64,000 bases of DNA, from contig NZ_JBHLWO010000002.1 in NCBI RefSeq assembly GCF_042432805.1, positions 1,550,001-1,614,000 of the forward strand, written 5' to 3'. This stretch comes from Olivibacter oleidegradans (GTDB taxonomy: Bacteria; Bacteroidota; Bacteroidia; Sphingobacteriales; Sphingobacteriaceae). Made by a program: the position numbers and the translations under genes. The notes beneath the pieces were generated by a model. It did no database searches and was not told the DNA's origin. It worked only from the letters and a program-made list of their open reading frames with translations. Positions within the stretch are counted from its first letter, which is position 1; the number at the start of each line of letters is the position of its first letter. Below are positions 26,143 to 35,548 of the stretch, piece after piece.

Positions 26143-27621
26143 TCATTTAAAAGGTAAACAAATAGTAAATACACTTCCCTCTCCTAATCTACTGCTTACG
26201 CTGATCTCTCCGTGATGCATCCTGACAATACTTGCAACGTAACTCAGTCCCATACCGAAGCCTTTTACATCATGAAGGTCGCCTGTTGGAACCCGGAAAA
26301 AATTGTCAAACACACGATCCTGATAAGCGGTAGGAATTCCAATACCATTATCTTCTATCGAAATCTTCACAAACGCTTGCTCATAACGCAGGTCAATCTT
26401 AATCACAGGTAAACGTCTTGAATATTTTAGGCTATTTTCTATTAGATTATAAAAGACATTCGCTATATGGTCTTGATCCAGCTCCAACATCGGCAGTAAT
26501 TCTTGCCCTTCGTTAACGTGTATTACTGCATTTTTTCTTGATAATTGCGGCTGCATAGTTGAGATAACCTTATTAATTAGTAAAAGAACATTGGTTGTTT
26601 GAAAGTATAGACTAACTTCGTTCTTTTCAAAAGCAGCCATTCTTAACACCTTATCAACCATACTCGATATACGATTGAGTTCAAGTTGACAGATAGTTAG
26701 GTATTCTGACAATCGTTGCGAATTACTATTTACTTCCCTATTTTTAAGCGCTTCGACAGCCAAGGATATAGTTGCTATGGGCGTTTTGAATTCATGGGTC
26801 ATATTATTAAAAAAGTCATTTTTTATATCCGACATTTTTTTTTGCTGAAAAATAGTACGCAACATATACAAAAATGCCCAGGCCGTTGCTCCTATAATAG
26901 CGATTGAAATAAGTAATATCCATTGCATTTTTTTTACGATAAAGAGCAGATTATTGTCTAAAGAAAAATCGACAAAGTAAGGCTGTAATATGCCGAATTT
27001 TAAACGCGTTATTTTACGTGAGAACTGCTCAAAGCGTATACTATCCGTATAATAAGGTTGACCTCTACCACTTATATTGGACAATTTTAATGCATAAGAC
27101 GTATATATATTATGCGTGTGTAGTAAAGAATCAATTTCTAAAGCTAAAGGGCCGGATAGCTTTTGTAGCTCAGATTTGTCATGGAAAACATCGGTTATGT
27201 TAACAATTTTCGTTTGTTGAACTTTTGAGCGGCCTTTTATATCCGTTTTGCCTGCGTTTATCTGCGTGATCACCGACAATTTAAAAGGCCCTTTTGTTGA
27301 ATCATCGGGTTCAAGTAACGGAAGCTCCGGTTGTCGCCCCGTCACATCGCTAAATGTTTGAAAAAAGGCATTCATTTTCTCGCCCTTACCTATAATAAGA
27401 CGCTTACCGCTCCGCAAGCTATCCAATGGAATACCCAACGTCTTCATATCACGCTGGATATGTTTTTGCTGAAGCGTTTGCAATAGCTTTAATATATCCT
27501 TATCAAATTGTTCAGCACTCAGTTGATAAGAATTGTATAGCCAGTAGCCTTGTAACAGAAAAACACCGGCCAAGGCAAATGACACAATGATTACTGTAAA
27601 ACGAATTCGTTGCAATAACAT
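26143..27621 (-). CDS. sensor histidine kinase of the second two-component system
   Basis: A protein of 492 residues with a membrane helix at about 10-28, a periplasmic sensor of about 200 residues, and a second helix at about 233-255 (WILLISIAIIGATAWAFLYML). The H-box is FFNNMTHEFKTPIATISLAVEAL, the N-box NVFYNLIENSLKYS, and glycine boxes DNGIGIPTAYQDRVFDNFFRVPTGD and GFGMGLSYVASIVRMHHGEISV complete the ATPase domain. There is no HAMP domain, as is common in this phylum. The start ATG at 27621 gives the first membrane helix. It is the first gene of a kinase-regulator operon divergent from the GLPGLI/TonB pair. Confidence 0.94.
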   Translation of the reverse strand: MLLQRIRFTVIIVSFALAGVFLLQGYWLYNSYQLSAEQFDKDILKLLQTLQQKHIQRDMKTLGIPLDSLRSGKRLIIGKGEKMNAFFQTFSDVTGRQPELPLLEPDDSTKGPFKLSVITQINAGKTDIKGRSKVQQTKIVNITDVFHDKSELQKLSGPLALEIDSLLHTHNIYTSYALKLSNISGRGQPYYTDSIRFEQFSRKITRLKFGILQPYFVDFSLDNNLLFIVKKMQWILLISIAIIGATAWAFLYMLRTIFQQKKMSDIKNDFFNNMTHEFKTPIATISLAVEALKNREVNSNSQRLSEYLTICQLELNRISSMVDKVLRMAAFEKNEVSLYFQTTNVLLLINKVISTMQPQLSRKNAVIHVNEGQELLPMLELDQDHIANVFYNLIENSLKYSRRLPVIKIDLRYEQAFVKISIEDNGIGIPTAYQDRVFDNFFRVPTGDLHDVKGFGMGLSYVASIVRMHHGEISVSSRLGEGSVFTICLPFK

Positions 27622-27661
27622 ACTACAAATCTACATTTAATTGAATGCAAGCCTTAAACCG

Positions 27662-27727
27662 TTAACAGAACTTAGCAGAAATTAACAGTAATTAACATTC
27701 ACCCTTATGTTTAACAGTGTTTAACAG
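27662..27727 (+). promoter_or_regulatory. array of TTAACAG repeats, putative response-regulator operator
   Basis: TTAACAG or a one-base variant starts at 27662, 27672 (TTAGCAG), 27682, 27692 (TTAACAT), 27711 and 27721. Spacing is exactly 10 bp within each group, so all sites face the same side of the helix. About 31 bp further on is TACTTTCG (27759-27766), close to the -7 consensus, leading to the GLPGLI gene. The motif and the spacing resemble PhoP boxes of Bacillus (TTAACA direct repeats). Confidence 0.65.
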
Positions 27728-27847
27728 TAATAAAAATCAATAAATCGACTAACCTATATACTTTCGATGATACAATAATGCTTTAATCTAACAAAACGTG
27801 TTGATCCATTGATAAAAGCATCCATTAACTATTAAAATATAAGCGAA

Positions 27848-28732
27848 ATGAAAACATTTTTTTTTCTGAAAAGAAGCCTCGCGTTTTTTGGCACTATCGG
27901 TCTCGCATTTTCTGCATTTGCTCAAGAAAAAGATCAAGCACTCGCCAGTGTTGTCTATGACTTTATTCATGTGACAGATACAAACAAGAGAGAAAACCCC
28001 AAAAAAGAAAGTATGATCCTCTATTTAGGTAAATTCATGAGCGCCTATAAAAGTAAAACACTCGCTTTAAAGCTAGAAGAAATTAGAAAGGAGGTGGGGG
28101 AAGAAAACGACAATGGAAATAAAAGAAAACTTTTCTCCTTTAATTCGCCCAATGTATCCAACGATGAGCTTTTTCTAAATCCTCAAAAGCAGAAACTAAT
28201 TAGGGTAGATAAAATTGGTCCCACGGCGTACCAAATCCCTGAAGACTATCCGATTATCAATTGGAAGATAACCAATCAAACAAAAATTATTGGTGGATAT
28301 AATTGCCAGCAGGCCTTTGGAGAATTTGGCGGTAGACTCTATACCGTTTGGTTTACCCCCGAAATACCATTTCCTTATGGTCCATGGAAACTTCATGGCC
28401 TACCGGGACTAATCCTGCAAGCATCCGATGCTAAAAACGATGTTCAGTTTAATTATGGGGGATTTAAGAAAGAGCTAGACAGCAAAGTTTCTATAGCACT
28501 TCCCGATAATGCTCCGCAAACAACACTAAAGGATTTTATGAAAGCGAAAGCCGCTTTTGAGAAGAATTTAATGTTCAATCAAAAAGCCATCGCACCGGGG
28601 AATGCTAATACGAGAATTGTCCTTAAGGATCAATCCGGGCGCCAATTATCTGAGAACGAGTTCAAAGAAATGATGGAGTCTCGGGCGAACGAAAAAAACC
28701 CGATAAATAATCCATTAGAGCTTAATAAATAA
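27848..28732 (+). CDS. GLPGLI-family protein
   Basis: A protein of 294 residues with a signal peptide (MKTFFFLKRSLAFFGTIGLAFSAFAQE). It contains the family name motif verbatim: PYGPWKLHGLPGLILQASD, preceded by ITNQTKIIGGYNCQQAFGEFGGRLYTVWFTPEIPFPYGP. Members are Bacteroidota periplasmic proteins, nearly always encoded next to a TonB-receptor-like outer-membrane protein, as here with a 20-bp gap. The biochemical role is unknown; suggestions range from metallopeptidase-associated to metal handling. The repeat array upstream suggests control by the divergent two-component system. Confidence 0.9.
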   Translation: MKTFFFLKRSLAFFGTIGLAFSAFAQEKDQALASVVYDFIHVTDTNKRENPKKESMILYLGKFMSAYKSKTLALKLEEIRKEVGEENDNGNKRKLFSFNSPNVSNDELFLNPQKQKLIRVDKIGPTAYQIPEDYPIINWKITNQTKIIGGYNCQQAFGEFGGRLYTVWFTPEIPFPYGPWKLHGLPGLILQASDAKNDVQFNYGGFKKELDSKVSIALPDNAPQTTLKDFMKAKAAFEKNLMFNQKAIAPGNANTRIVLKDQSGRQLSENEFKEMMESRANEKNPINNPLELNK

Positions 28733-28752
28733 CAAGCCTCATCCATAAGTAA

Positions 28753-31422
28753 ATGAGATTCATCGTACCGTTTCTTTCTTTCTTCTCTATATTGGTAGTT
28801 CATTGCCAAGAATTGAAAATTAGTGGTCAATTAAAAACAATTGACGGTAAAGGTATTCCATACGCCAACATCACATTAAAAAGTGCGCAGCAAACAATTA
28901 TTGCCTATACCACCAGTAACATTGAAGGCTATTTCAGCTTCACATTAAACGATACTACTACTACTGCACATTGGTTAGAAGTAAACCACTTAGGATATAA
29001 AAAGTTCAGGACATCCGTAATAAATGGTAAAATGGAGTACCTGATCATGCTCGAAGAACAACCGATTGATTTAGCGGAAGTGGAAGTTAAGAGCCCTCCC
29101 ATACGTTCAAAGAACGACACCTTAAGTTATGACGTTGAATCTTTTGCTAAATCAGAGGATCGTACCATAGGCGATGTGTTAAAACGTATGCCTGGAATAG
29201 AGGTTGAAGAAAGCGGACAAATAAAATATAATGGTAAGAATATATCAAACTTTTATATCGATGGAGATGACTTATTAAACGACCGTTATAATATCGGAAC
29301 AAGAGCGATTCCACAAGACATGGTAAAAGATGTTGAAGTATTACAAAACCATCAACCCATTGAAGTGCTACGAGATAAAAGCTATAGTGATGATGTGGCA
29401 ATTAACTTAAAAATAAAAGAAGACGCCAAGCTTAAGCTGACAGGACAGATAAAAATGGGTGGCGGAATTCCGAATTTATACGAAGCTGAACTAAATAGCC
29501 TATTGTTCAATGATAAACACAAAATGCTTAATGTTGCTAAAGCGAACGATATTGGCGTCGATTTATCAAGGGAGCTAACTGCCTTTAACGCCGAAAACCA
29601 ATTACAGTCTATGAATAATCAACGACCATCCGAAATACTTTCTTCAGGTACCGTATCGGAACCAAATCTTCCGAAGGAACGTTACAATTTCAATCACTCA
29701 GCCTTAGTTAGTGCAAATAATCTAACGAATTTGAAAAACAGTTTTCAGTTAAAATCGACGATAAATCTGTTATATAACCGCAACGATATGAACTACAACA
29801 GCTTGACAAATATGTATGTAAACAACGATACGATTCGTTATAGCGAGGTACAAAACATAGAAAACAAACCTTTAATGGCAGATTTCTCAGTGAGTCTTAA
29901 AAACAACAATAAAAAGTATTATTTCAACAACATGCTTCAGGTCAACTTTAGCAACGAAAAAAGCGTGTCTGATCTTCAAAGCAACTCATTTGATTTTAGT
30001 CAGCAACTAAAAACAGGGCAGTATGACTTTTCAAATAAAATATCCTACCTCCATTCCTTAAAGAACCAACATATCCTGAGCTTTAATTGGTATCTTAATT
30101 ACTTTAATAAGCCACAGACGCTAACAATAAACCCAGGCATCAATGACGGAGCACTTAATGATAGCATTCCCTTTCAAGCCGTCAATCAGATTACTAATTT
30201 ACCAACTTGGTTTAGTAATTTGTCATTGAGCTATCGGATCCCAAAAGGTCGTATTAAACAGCATTATCTAGTTGGCCTCGTAAGTGAATGGCAACACCTG
30301 ACTTCTAATTTAGAATTAAGACAGGCAAACGGAGACTGGACTCCTTATGGAAATAGTTTAGATAATGATTTATATTGGAAGCGACATAGAATAAACATAA
30401 ATCCATCTTTTGAATACGAAAAAGGTCCTTGGGAAAGCCTCCTTTCGTTTCCACTTTCGATACAAAGTATAAATTATGAAGATGTCGGATTTAAATTTAG
30501 AGAAAATTTCAGCAAATGGCTTTTCAACCCTGCATGGAACTTAAGCTATAACCTAAATAGTGAAGATTATCTTGCTGTTAACTACAGTTACAACAACCAA
30601 ATAGGTAATATAAGCGATCTCTATCGCGGGGCTATTCTTACGAATTACCGAAGCCTTCAATCTAACAATGCAAGCCTCCAGGAAAGAAATCTCCACAATA
30701 TCGGTCTACGCTACAATTATCAGCGTAACCTTCAAATGTTTTTTATGAATGCATCTATTAATTACAGTAAGGTTCGTTCCAATACAATTCTTTCTCATAT
30801 AGTAAGCAATAATCTCTTTCAAACCGTTCTTTTACCTTTTAGCAATAAAAGCCATGATTTAAGCATCGCGGCTGGCATTAGCAAATATTTATTCGATATC
30901 GACGTCAATATTGGTGCTAATGCCTCTTGGAATAACACCCGTTATAATCAGTTTTTAAACAACCAATTACTTCCTTTTAATAACCTAACCTTCAGTTTTA
31001 GCCCTTATTTTGAAACTCGCTTATTGAATTTCCTATTTTTAAAATACGCCGGAAGGGGAAATTGGACCACCAGTAAAATGATCGGTGCAACCGCAGGAAT
31101 TGATTTTCCCGACAGACAAATTCAATTTTTTGATCAATCTCTTGACCTGACATTCCGACCATTTGAAAATGCTTTTTTTAAGCTGAGTGGCCGACAACTT
31201 TTAACCACGCAAAAAAATGCGGAAAATGTAAAGTATCTTTTTACAGACCTCAACTTCCGTTATAAAATAGACAAATGGAAGACTGATATAGAGTTGGATG
31301 CAAGTAACCTTACAGACATTAGGTCTTACGAACTATACACGCTTTCTTCCAATCAGTTTGGATACAGTCAATACGATTTAAGAGGCCGCATGTTACTCCT
31401 TAGACTTAGTTTTCGTATTTAA
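28753..31422 (+). CDS. TonB-dependent-receptor-like outer-membrane protein with carboxypeptidase regulatory-like domain
   Basis: A protein of 889 residues. After a signal peptide (MRFIVPFLSFFSILVVHCQ) come a beta-sandwich of about 80 residues (KISGQLKTIDGKGIPYANITLKSAQQTIIAYTTSNIEGYFSF) and a plug-like segment (DTLSYDVESFAKSEDRTIGDVLKRMPGIEVEESGQIKYNGKNISNFYIDGDDLL). The remaining 600 residues form a barrel rich in alternating aromatic strands, ending in LLRLSFRI with a C-terminal large hydrophobic residue. This is the GLPGLI-associated outer-membrane family, distinct from SusC. A classical TonB box was not identified. It probably works with the GLPGLI protein on an unknown substrate. Confidence 0.88.
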   Translation: MRFIVPFLSFFSILVVHCQELKISGQLKTIDGKGIPYANITLKSAQQTIIAYTTSNIEGYFSFTLNDTTTTAHWLEVNHLGYKKFRTSVINGKMEYLIMLEEQPIDLAEVEVKSPPIRSKNDTLSYDVESFAKSEDRTIGDVLKRMPGIEVEESGQIKYNGKNISNFYIDGDDLLNDRYNIGTRAIPQDMVKDVEVLQNHQPIEVLRDKSYSDDVAINLKIKEDAKLKLTGQIKMGGGIPNLYEAELNSLLFNDKHKMLNVAKANDIGVDLSRELTAFNAENQLQSMNNQRPSEILSSGTVSEPNLPKERYNFNHSALVSANNLTNLKNSFQLKSTINLLYNRNDMNYNSLTNMYVNNDTIRYSEVQNIENKPLMADFSVSLKNNNKKYYFNNMLQVNFSNEKSVSDLQSNSFDFSQQLKTGQYDFSNKISYLHSLKNQHILSFNWYLNYFNKPQTLTINPGINDGALNDSIPFQAVNQITNLPTWFSNLSLSYRIPKGRIKQHYLVGLVSEWQHLTSNLELRQANGDWTPYGNSLDNDLYWKRHRININPSFEYEKGPWESLLSFPLSIQSINYEDVGFKFRENFSKWLFNPAWNLSYNLNSEDYLAVNYSYNNQIGNISDLYRGAILTNYRSLQSNNASLQERNLHNIGLRYNYQRNLQMFFMNASINYSKVRSNTILSHIVSNNLFQTVLLPFSNKSHDLSIAAGISKYLFDIDVNIGANASWNNTRYNQFLNNQLLPFNNLTFSFSPYFETRLLNFLFLKYAGRGNWTTSKMIGATAGIDFPDRQIQFFDQSLDLTFRPFENAFFKLSGRQLLTTQKNAENVKYLFTDLNFRYKIDKWKTDIELDASNLTDIRSYELYTLSSNQFGYSQYDLRGRMLLLRLSFRI

Positions 31423-31459
31423 AACACGTCGAAACGCAAATGCTGATCGCTAAACGTGT

Positions 31460-33181
31460 TTAGTCCGTCAAACGTCCAATAGGATAAAGCAAGTGTGTCT
31501 TCTCGTAATAAGAAGAATGTTTATAAATCCAATCGAGCTGTGCTTGGCCATTTTTCATAAGCGATGAATCAGCCTGTTTAGCTTTTTCAAAGGCATGTGC
31601 CAATGCTCGGTTTTCTTTTAATAACCTCTCAGCTTCTTCTTCAAAAATGTAAGAGGCAAAGTATTCTTTCTGTCCTAAAATTGCGTCAAAAAAATTCCAA
31701 CAGAAATATGAGTCCACCGCTTGAGGCTCAAGTGTCTCTATAATATACCTGTTTTTCTCTTGATCCGTTTTTACTATCACGTCTCCTGCATAAAACGGAA
31801 CCTCCATTTTTTTCGTTACAAGCTCTACCTCCCTATGCAAATAATGACCTTCGAATGGTTTTTCTAGACTTTTGAATCGCTTAATATAGTACATGTCAAG
31901 CAATAGGGTTGTGTCTCGCTCGAGCGTTTCCAGCTTCACTCCATTTAACGCTAAAAGTTTAACAACTTTTTCATAAGCTTGGGGAATGATATAAGCCGAT
32001 GGCTTTTTCACAGTTAATTTTGGCTTGTATCGATTATAAAGTTTTATCTTTCGGGTAAAAGGTTTGTTTCTATCGTAATATAATCGATCCTGTCCACTTA
32101 CCTCACTTGGCTTGTGCATAGCCTCATACCCATAAAAGTCAATTTGCCTATAATTAAGCGTATCCAGTTCCCATGCCAGCGGAAAAATCTGCTGATCCTT
32201 TACAGATTGCTTCGCTTTTTTTCTAACTGCCAGCAATTGGCTTCCTTGCTCATGGGTAATGTCTATTAAATGTTTCATCAGCGCATAAGTTGCATTTACT
32301 CGCTGCGCAAAAGGTTTCCACATATGAGTTTCGGGCATATAAGCTATGGTATTATGCAATGCAGCATATCCAGTGGAATATCTGGGATTTTCCAAAAAAG
32401 ACACGATACCGGATTCCGGCGTCTCTCCGCGCGAATCTACATAAGGCACCAGTCGGTACCCCTCTCCTTCCATTCGATTATATAGCTCCTGCGTATAATT
32501 TTTCAACATATAATCAGCTAAAATAGTGTTCAATTTGTCCGGTTGCGTATCGATAAGCGTCATCACATACTGATAATCAGCACCGTTACTTGCGTGGTTA
32601 TCGATAAAAACATCGGGGTCCCAGCGATTAAATATTTCCTGGAAAGTCTGAGAATTACGACTGTCTGTCTTAATAAAATCACGATTGAGATCTAAATTCT
32701 GTCTGTTCCCCCTAAACCCATATTGTTCCGGGCCGTTTTGATTAACTCTCGATACCCCGCGATTTAACATACCATCAATATTGTATACAGGGATGAAGCA
32801 AAGCACAACATTGTCCGGAACAGCATCTTTTATTAACAAATCCCGAATTAGCATCATGGATGCGTCAATACCCTCGGGTTCTCCGGGATGGATTCCGTTG
32901 TTGAACAATATGATGCTTTTATTTTTCTTTCTTAGGCTAAGGGGATCGAAATCACCATCCTTGGACAAAACCATCAGCTGAAGTGCCTTACCAACATCAG
33001 TTGTACCAAAAGAAAAGAGTTTAGCCTGCACATAACTACTATCCAAATGGCGATAAAATGCCAGTACTTCTTCGTAAGTAGCAGTACGATTATGTTTATC
33101 ATCTAACTCAAAAGCAATCTTTTGAGCTTGAACAAAAAAGGAGAAAAAAATGAGCGGGAGAAAGACAAATGATTTTAGCAT
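31460..33181 (-). CDS. M14-family zinc carboxypeptidase, exported
   Basis: A protein of 573 residues with a signal peptide (MLKSFVFLPLIFFSFFVQAQ). The zinc-binding motif HxxE appears in FNNGIHPGEPEGIDASMMLIRDL and the third ligand in DVFIDNHASNGADYQYV. RGNRQNLDLNRDFI supplies the substrate-binding asparagine and arginine. Length and the roughly 250-residue C-terminal domain are typical of Bacteroidota M14 proteins annotated as zinc carboxypeptidases. It should remove C-terminal residues from peptides in the periplasm or outside the cell. It lies 42 bp downstream of the LysR regulator on the same strand. Confidence 0.9.
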   Translation of the reverse strand: MLKSFVFLPLIFFSFFVQAQKIAFELDDKHNRTATYEEVLAFYRHLDSSYVQAKLFSFGTTDVGKALQLMVLSKDGDFDPLSLRKKNKSIILFNNGIHPGEPEGIDASMMLIRDLLIKDAVPDNVVLCFIPVYNIDGMLNRGVSRVNQNGPEQYGFRGNRQNLDLNRDFIKTDSRNSQTFQEIFNRWDPDVFIDNHASNGADYQYVMTLIDTQPDKLNTILADYMLKNYTQELYNRMEGEGYRLVPYVDSRGETPESGIVSFLENPRYSTGYAALHNTIAYMPETHMWKPFAQRVNATYALMKHLIDITHEQGSQLLAVRKKAKQSVKDQQIFPLAWELDTLNYRQIDFYGYEAMHKPSEVSGQDRLYYDRNKPFTRKIKLYNRYKPKLTVKKPSAYIIPQAYEKVVKLLALNGVKLETLERDTTLLLDMYYIKRFKSLEKPFEGHYLHREVELVTKKMEVPFYAGDVIVKTDQEKNRYIIETLEPQAVDSYFCWNFFDAILGQKEYFASYIFEEEAERLLKENRALAHAFEKAKQADSSLMKNGQAQLDWIYKHSSYYEKTHLLYPIGRLTD

Positions 33182-33223
33182 TTTCTGTTTGTTATTTTCT
33201 TTAGGGTGTCCCCTAATTCTTAA

Positions 33224-34120
33224 TCATATACCCTCTTCTACAAAGATCTTTTTTACTAAGTTGATTTCCCTTTCATACATAGTTTTTTTCCTGGTACCGA
33301 AATACAGCGTGTTTTCCATAACCGGGTCACCGGTCCATATAAGATGAAGCTTTTTGGACTCTATTTCGTTCTTGCACAAAAAATCCGGAATGATTGAAAA
33401 ACCAACCCCCTCGCTTAAGCATCGGACAATAGAGCATATATTAGGGACGATATAGTTCGGTTTAAAATCCGGATGGTGCCTGAAGTTCAGATACCAGAAT
33501 CTTTTTAGGTTCTCCATATCAGCGGCGGTACTATACCATACTTGTTCCTTAAGCCATTTCTCTGCAGCCATCAAATCGCCCTTTACAATGAGCTCTTCCA
33601 CAATTTTCGCATCTGTTTCCGCACCGGCTACCAAGACGATCCGTTCTTTAGAAAATGGGCTAAATTCCAGGTTTTTTTCCAGACCTTTCTGAGGCGTAAT
33701 AATCAGATCTAATAAACCTTTATCTAAATCGTGAATCATCTGCGGATACTCCCCAAATTTAATAATTACATTAAATGGCAGGGATGATATATGTCTTTCC
33801 AGCGTAAATTGAAAAGTTTCAAAGCACATACCAATACTCACGGTTGCGCGATCGATTTTAGAACTTCGGTGAAAAAGCTGTTCAGAAGTTTCTAATTTCG
33901 TTAAGGGTTCAAGAATGAAGTTATATAATACCTTGCCTCGTTCGGTGGGGACCATCCGCTTTGCAGAGCGATCAAACAGCTTATAACCGGTATAAGTCTC
34001 CAGCGAATTTAAATGTAAGCTCACCCCTGGTTGTGATATAAATAACATCTGCGCAGCACCGGTAAGTGTTCCGGTTTCATAAATAGCCTTAAAAGTGCGA
34101 AACCATTCCAAATTTAGCAT
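33224..34120 (-). CDS. LysR-family transcriptional regulator
   Basis: A protein of 298 residues. The N-terminal helix-turn-helix LEWFRTFKAIYETGTLTGAAQMLFISQPGVSLHLNSLETYTGYKLFDRSAKRMVPTERG is a textbook LysR domain; the rest is a periplasmic-binding-protein-like effector domain. The start at 34120 follows a Bacteroidota -7 box only 20 bp upstream. Regulators of this class usually control a neighbouring operon; the candidates are the M14 peptidase downstream or fabF upstream. Neither link is proven. Confidence 0.93.
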   Translation of the reverse strand: MLNLEWFRTFKAIYETGTLTGAAQMLFISQPGVSLHLNSLETYTGYKLFDRSAKRMVPTERGKVLYNFILEPLTKLETSEQLFHRSSKIDRATVSIGMCFETFQFTLERHISSLPFNVIIKFGEYPQMIHDLDKGLLDLIITPQKGLEKNLEFSPFSKERIVLVAGAETDAKIVEELIVKGDLMAAEKWLKEQVWYSTAADMENLKRFWYLNFRHHPDFKPNYIVPNICSIVRCLSEGVGFSIIPDFLCKNEIESKKLHLIWTGDPVMENTLYFGTRKKTMYEREINLVKKIFVEEGI

Positions 34121-34139
34121 ATCTATTATATTAGTAATG

Positions 34140-34147
34140 CAAAGTTA
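34140..34147 (-). promoter_or_regulatory. -7 element of the LysR gene
   Basis: On the minus strand, TAACTTTG (34147-34140) matches TAnnTTTG exactly and predicts a start about 13 nt before the LysR ATG. No exact -33 TTTG was found, so this is a moderate call. Confidence 0.45.
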
Positions 34148-34188
34148 ACACATTGCACATACTATTAATACACTACATTTTTTAATCG

Positions 34189-35433
34189 CTAACTTAATTT
34201 CTTAAAAACAGCGATGCCGTTATGGCCCCCGAAACCAAAAGTGTTACTCATTGCTACTTTAACATCATGTTTTAGTGCATTTAATTTTACAAGTTGAAGA
34301 CCTTCAGGTATTGCTTCGTCCGGATTGGTTAAATTAATTGTGGGAGGTATAATCGAATCACGAATTGATAGAACACAGGCAATGGCTTCAATGGCACCCG
34401 CAGCACCTAATAAATGACCGGTCATGGACTTTGTTGCGCTCACATGCAAACGATCAAAACTGCTCTCGAATAGTTTATGGATTGCCTTTAGTTCACTCAT
34501 ATCGCCAACAGGGGTAGAAGTCGCGTGCGCATTCAGATAATCTACTTCTTGAGCTTCAATATTGGCATCCTTTAGGGCTAGCTTCATTGCCATATAAGCT
34601 CCTTCGCCTTCAGGATGGGTGGCGGTCATGTGATAAGCGTCTGCCGTCATCGCTGCACCAACTATCTCGGCATAAATTTTAGCTCCTCGTGCACGCGCGT
34701 GCTCATATTCTTCTAATACCAAAGCCCCCGCTCCTTCACCCATCAAGAATCCATCGCGACCTTGGTCAAAAGGCCGGCAAGCTAACGTGGGTTCTCCATT
34801 TAGCGTAGTCATTGCCTTCATTGCACAAAACCCACCTATTGACGCTTCCGTAATAGGCGCTTCTGAACCTCCGGTAATCATCACTTTTGCCTTCCCCCAT
34901 CTTATATAATTAAAAGCATCCATAATAGCCGTATTGGATGTTGCGCATGCCGACACCGTCGTATAATTGATCCCTTTCAGCCCATGTCTTATAGAAATCA
35001 ATCCCGAAGCCATGTTAGCGATTAGCTTCGGAACAAAAAACGGACTAAACCGCGGTGTAAAGTTTTCAGACACATATTCCTTTACCTGCTCCTCAAAAGT
35101 AAGCATCCCCCCTTGCCCAGACCCCCATATGACACCTATATCGTAGGGATCCATGTCCGCGAAGTTTAATTGTGCATCACTAATCGCCTGATCAGCGGCT
35201 ATAAGTGCATATTGTGTAAAGGGGTCTGTACGCTTGATCTCACCCCTATCAAGCCATCGGGAAGGATCATAATCTTTAAGCTCGCAAGCAATTTGTGTTC
35301 GAAATTTATTGGCGTTAAATTTTGTGATTCTCGTGGCACCCGAAACACCTTTTATCAAGTTCTGCCAAAAAGTCTCAACATTTTCGCCAATTGGCGTTAA
35401 GGCTCCAAGCCCGGTTATAACGATTCGATTCAT
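34189..35433 (-). CDS. fabF: beta-ketoacyl-ACP synthase II
   Basis: A protein of 414 residues from the ATG at 35433 (MNRIVITGLGALTPIGENVETFW). The frame is open to 35508 but those residues would lie inside the regulatory palindrome. Catalytic residues are all present: cysteine in NYTTVSACATSNTAIMDAF, and histidines in YLNAHATSTPVGD and SATKSMTGHLLGAAGAIEA. KAS II condenses malonyl-ACP with growing acyl chains. The gene is separate from any acpP or fab cluster and is divergent from an HxlR regulator with shared operator sequence, so it may be a specialised second copy used under particular conditions. That last point is inference. Confidence 0.92.
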   Translation of the reverse strand: MNRIVITGLGALTPIGENVETFWQNLIKGVSGATRITKFNANKFRTQIACELKDYDPSRWLDRGEIKRTDPFTQYALIAADQAISDAQLNFADMDPYDIGVIWGSGQGGMLTFEEQVKEYVSENFTPRFSPFFVPKLIANMASGLISIRHGLKGINYTTVSACATSNTAIMDAFNYIRWGKAKVMITGGSEAPITEASIGGFCAMKAMTTLNGEPTLACRPFDQGRDGFLMGEGAGALVLEEYEHARARGAKIYAEIVGAAMTADAYHMTATHPEGEGAYMAMKLALKDANIEAQEVDYLNAHATSTPVGDMSELKAIHKLFESSFDRLHVSATKSMTGHLLGAAGAIEAIACVLSIRDSIIPPTINLTNPDEAIPEGLQLVKLNALKHDVKVAMSNTFGFGGHNGIAVFKKLS

Positions 35434-35488
35434 GATTTTAAATTTAGGTGAAGCAACGGCCTCACAACAACTACTTGCATTTAACAAG

Positions 35489-35529
35489 CACTTGCAAATA
35501 TAAAGCAAACCGCCTTATATTTGCAAGTG
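35489..35529. promoter_or_regulatory. palindromic operator carrying both divergent -7 boxes (fabF and HxlR gene)
   Basis: CACTTGCAAATATAA (35489-35503) and TTATATTTGCAAGTG (35515-35529) are perfect inverted repeats, 11 bp apart. Each arm contains a -7 box: TATATTTG on the plus strand at 35516-35523 for the HxlR gene, and on the minus strand at 35502-35495 for fabF. A further ACTTGCA half-site is at 35473-35479. A repressor bound to the arms would cover both promoters. Confidence 0.75.
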
Positions 35530-35548
35530 TATAAATTTCCTTGTAAAT

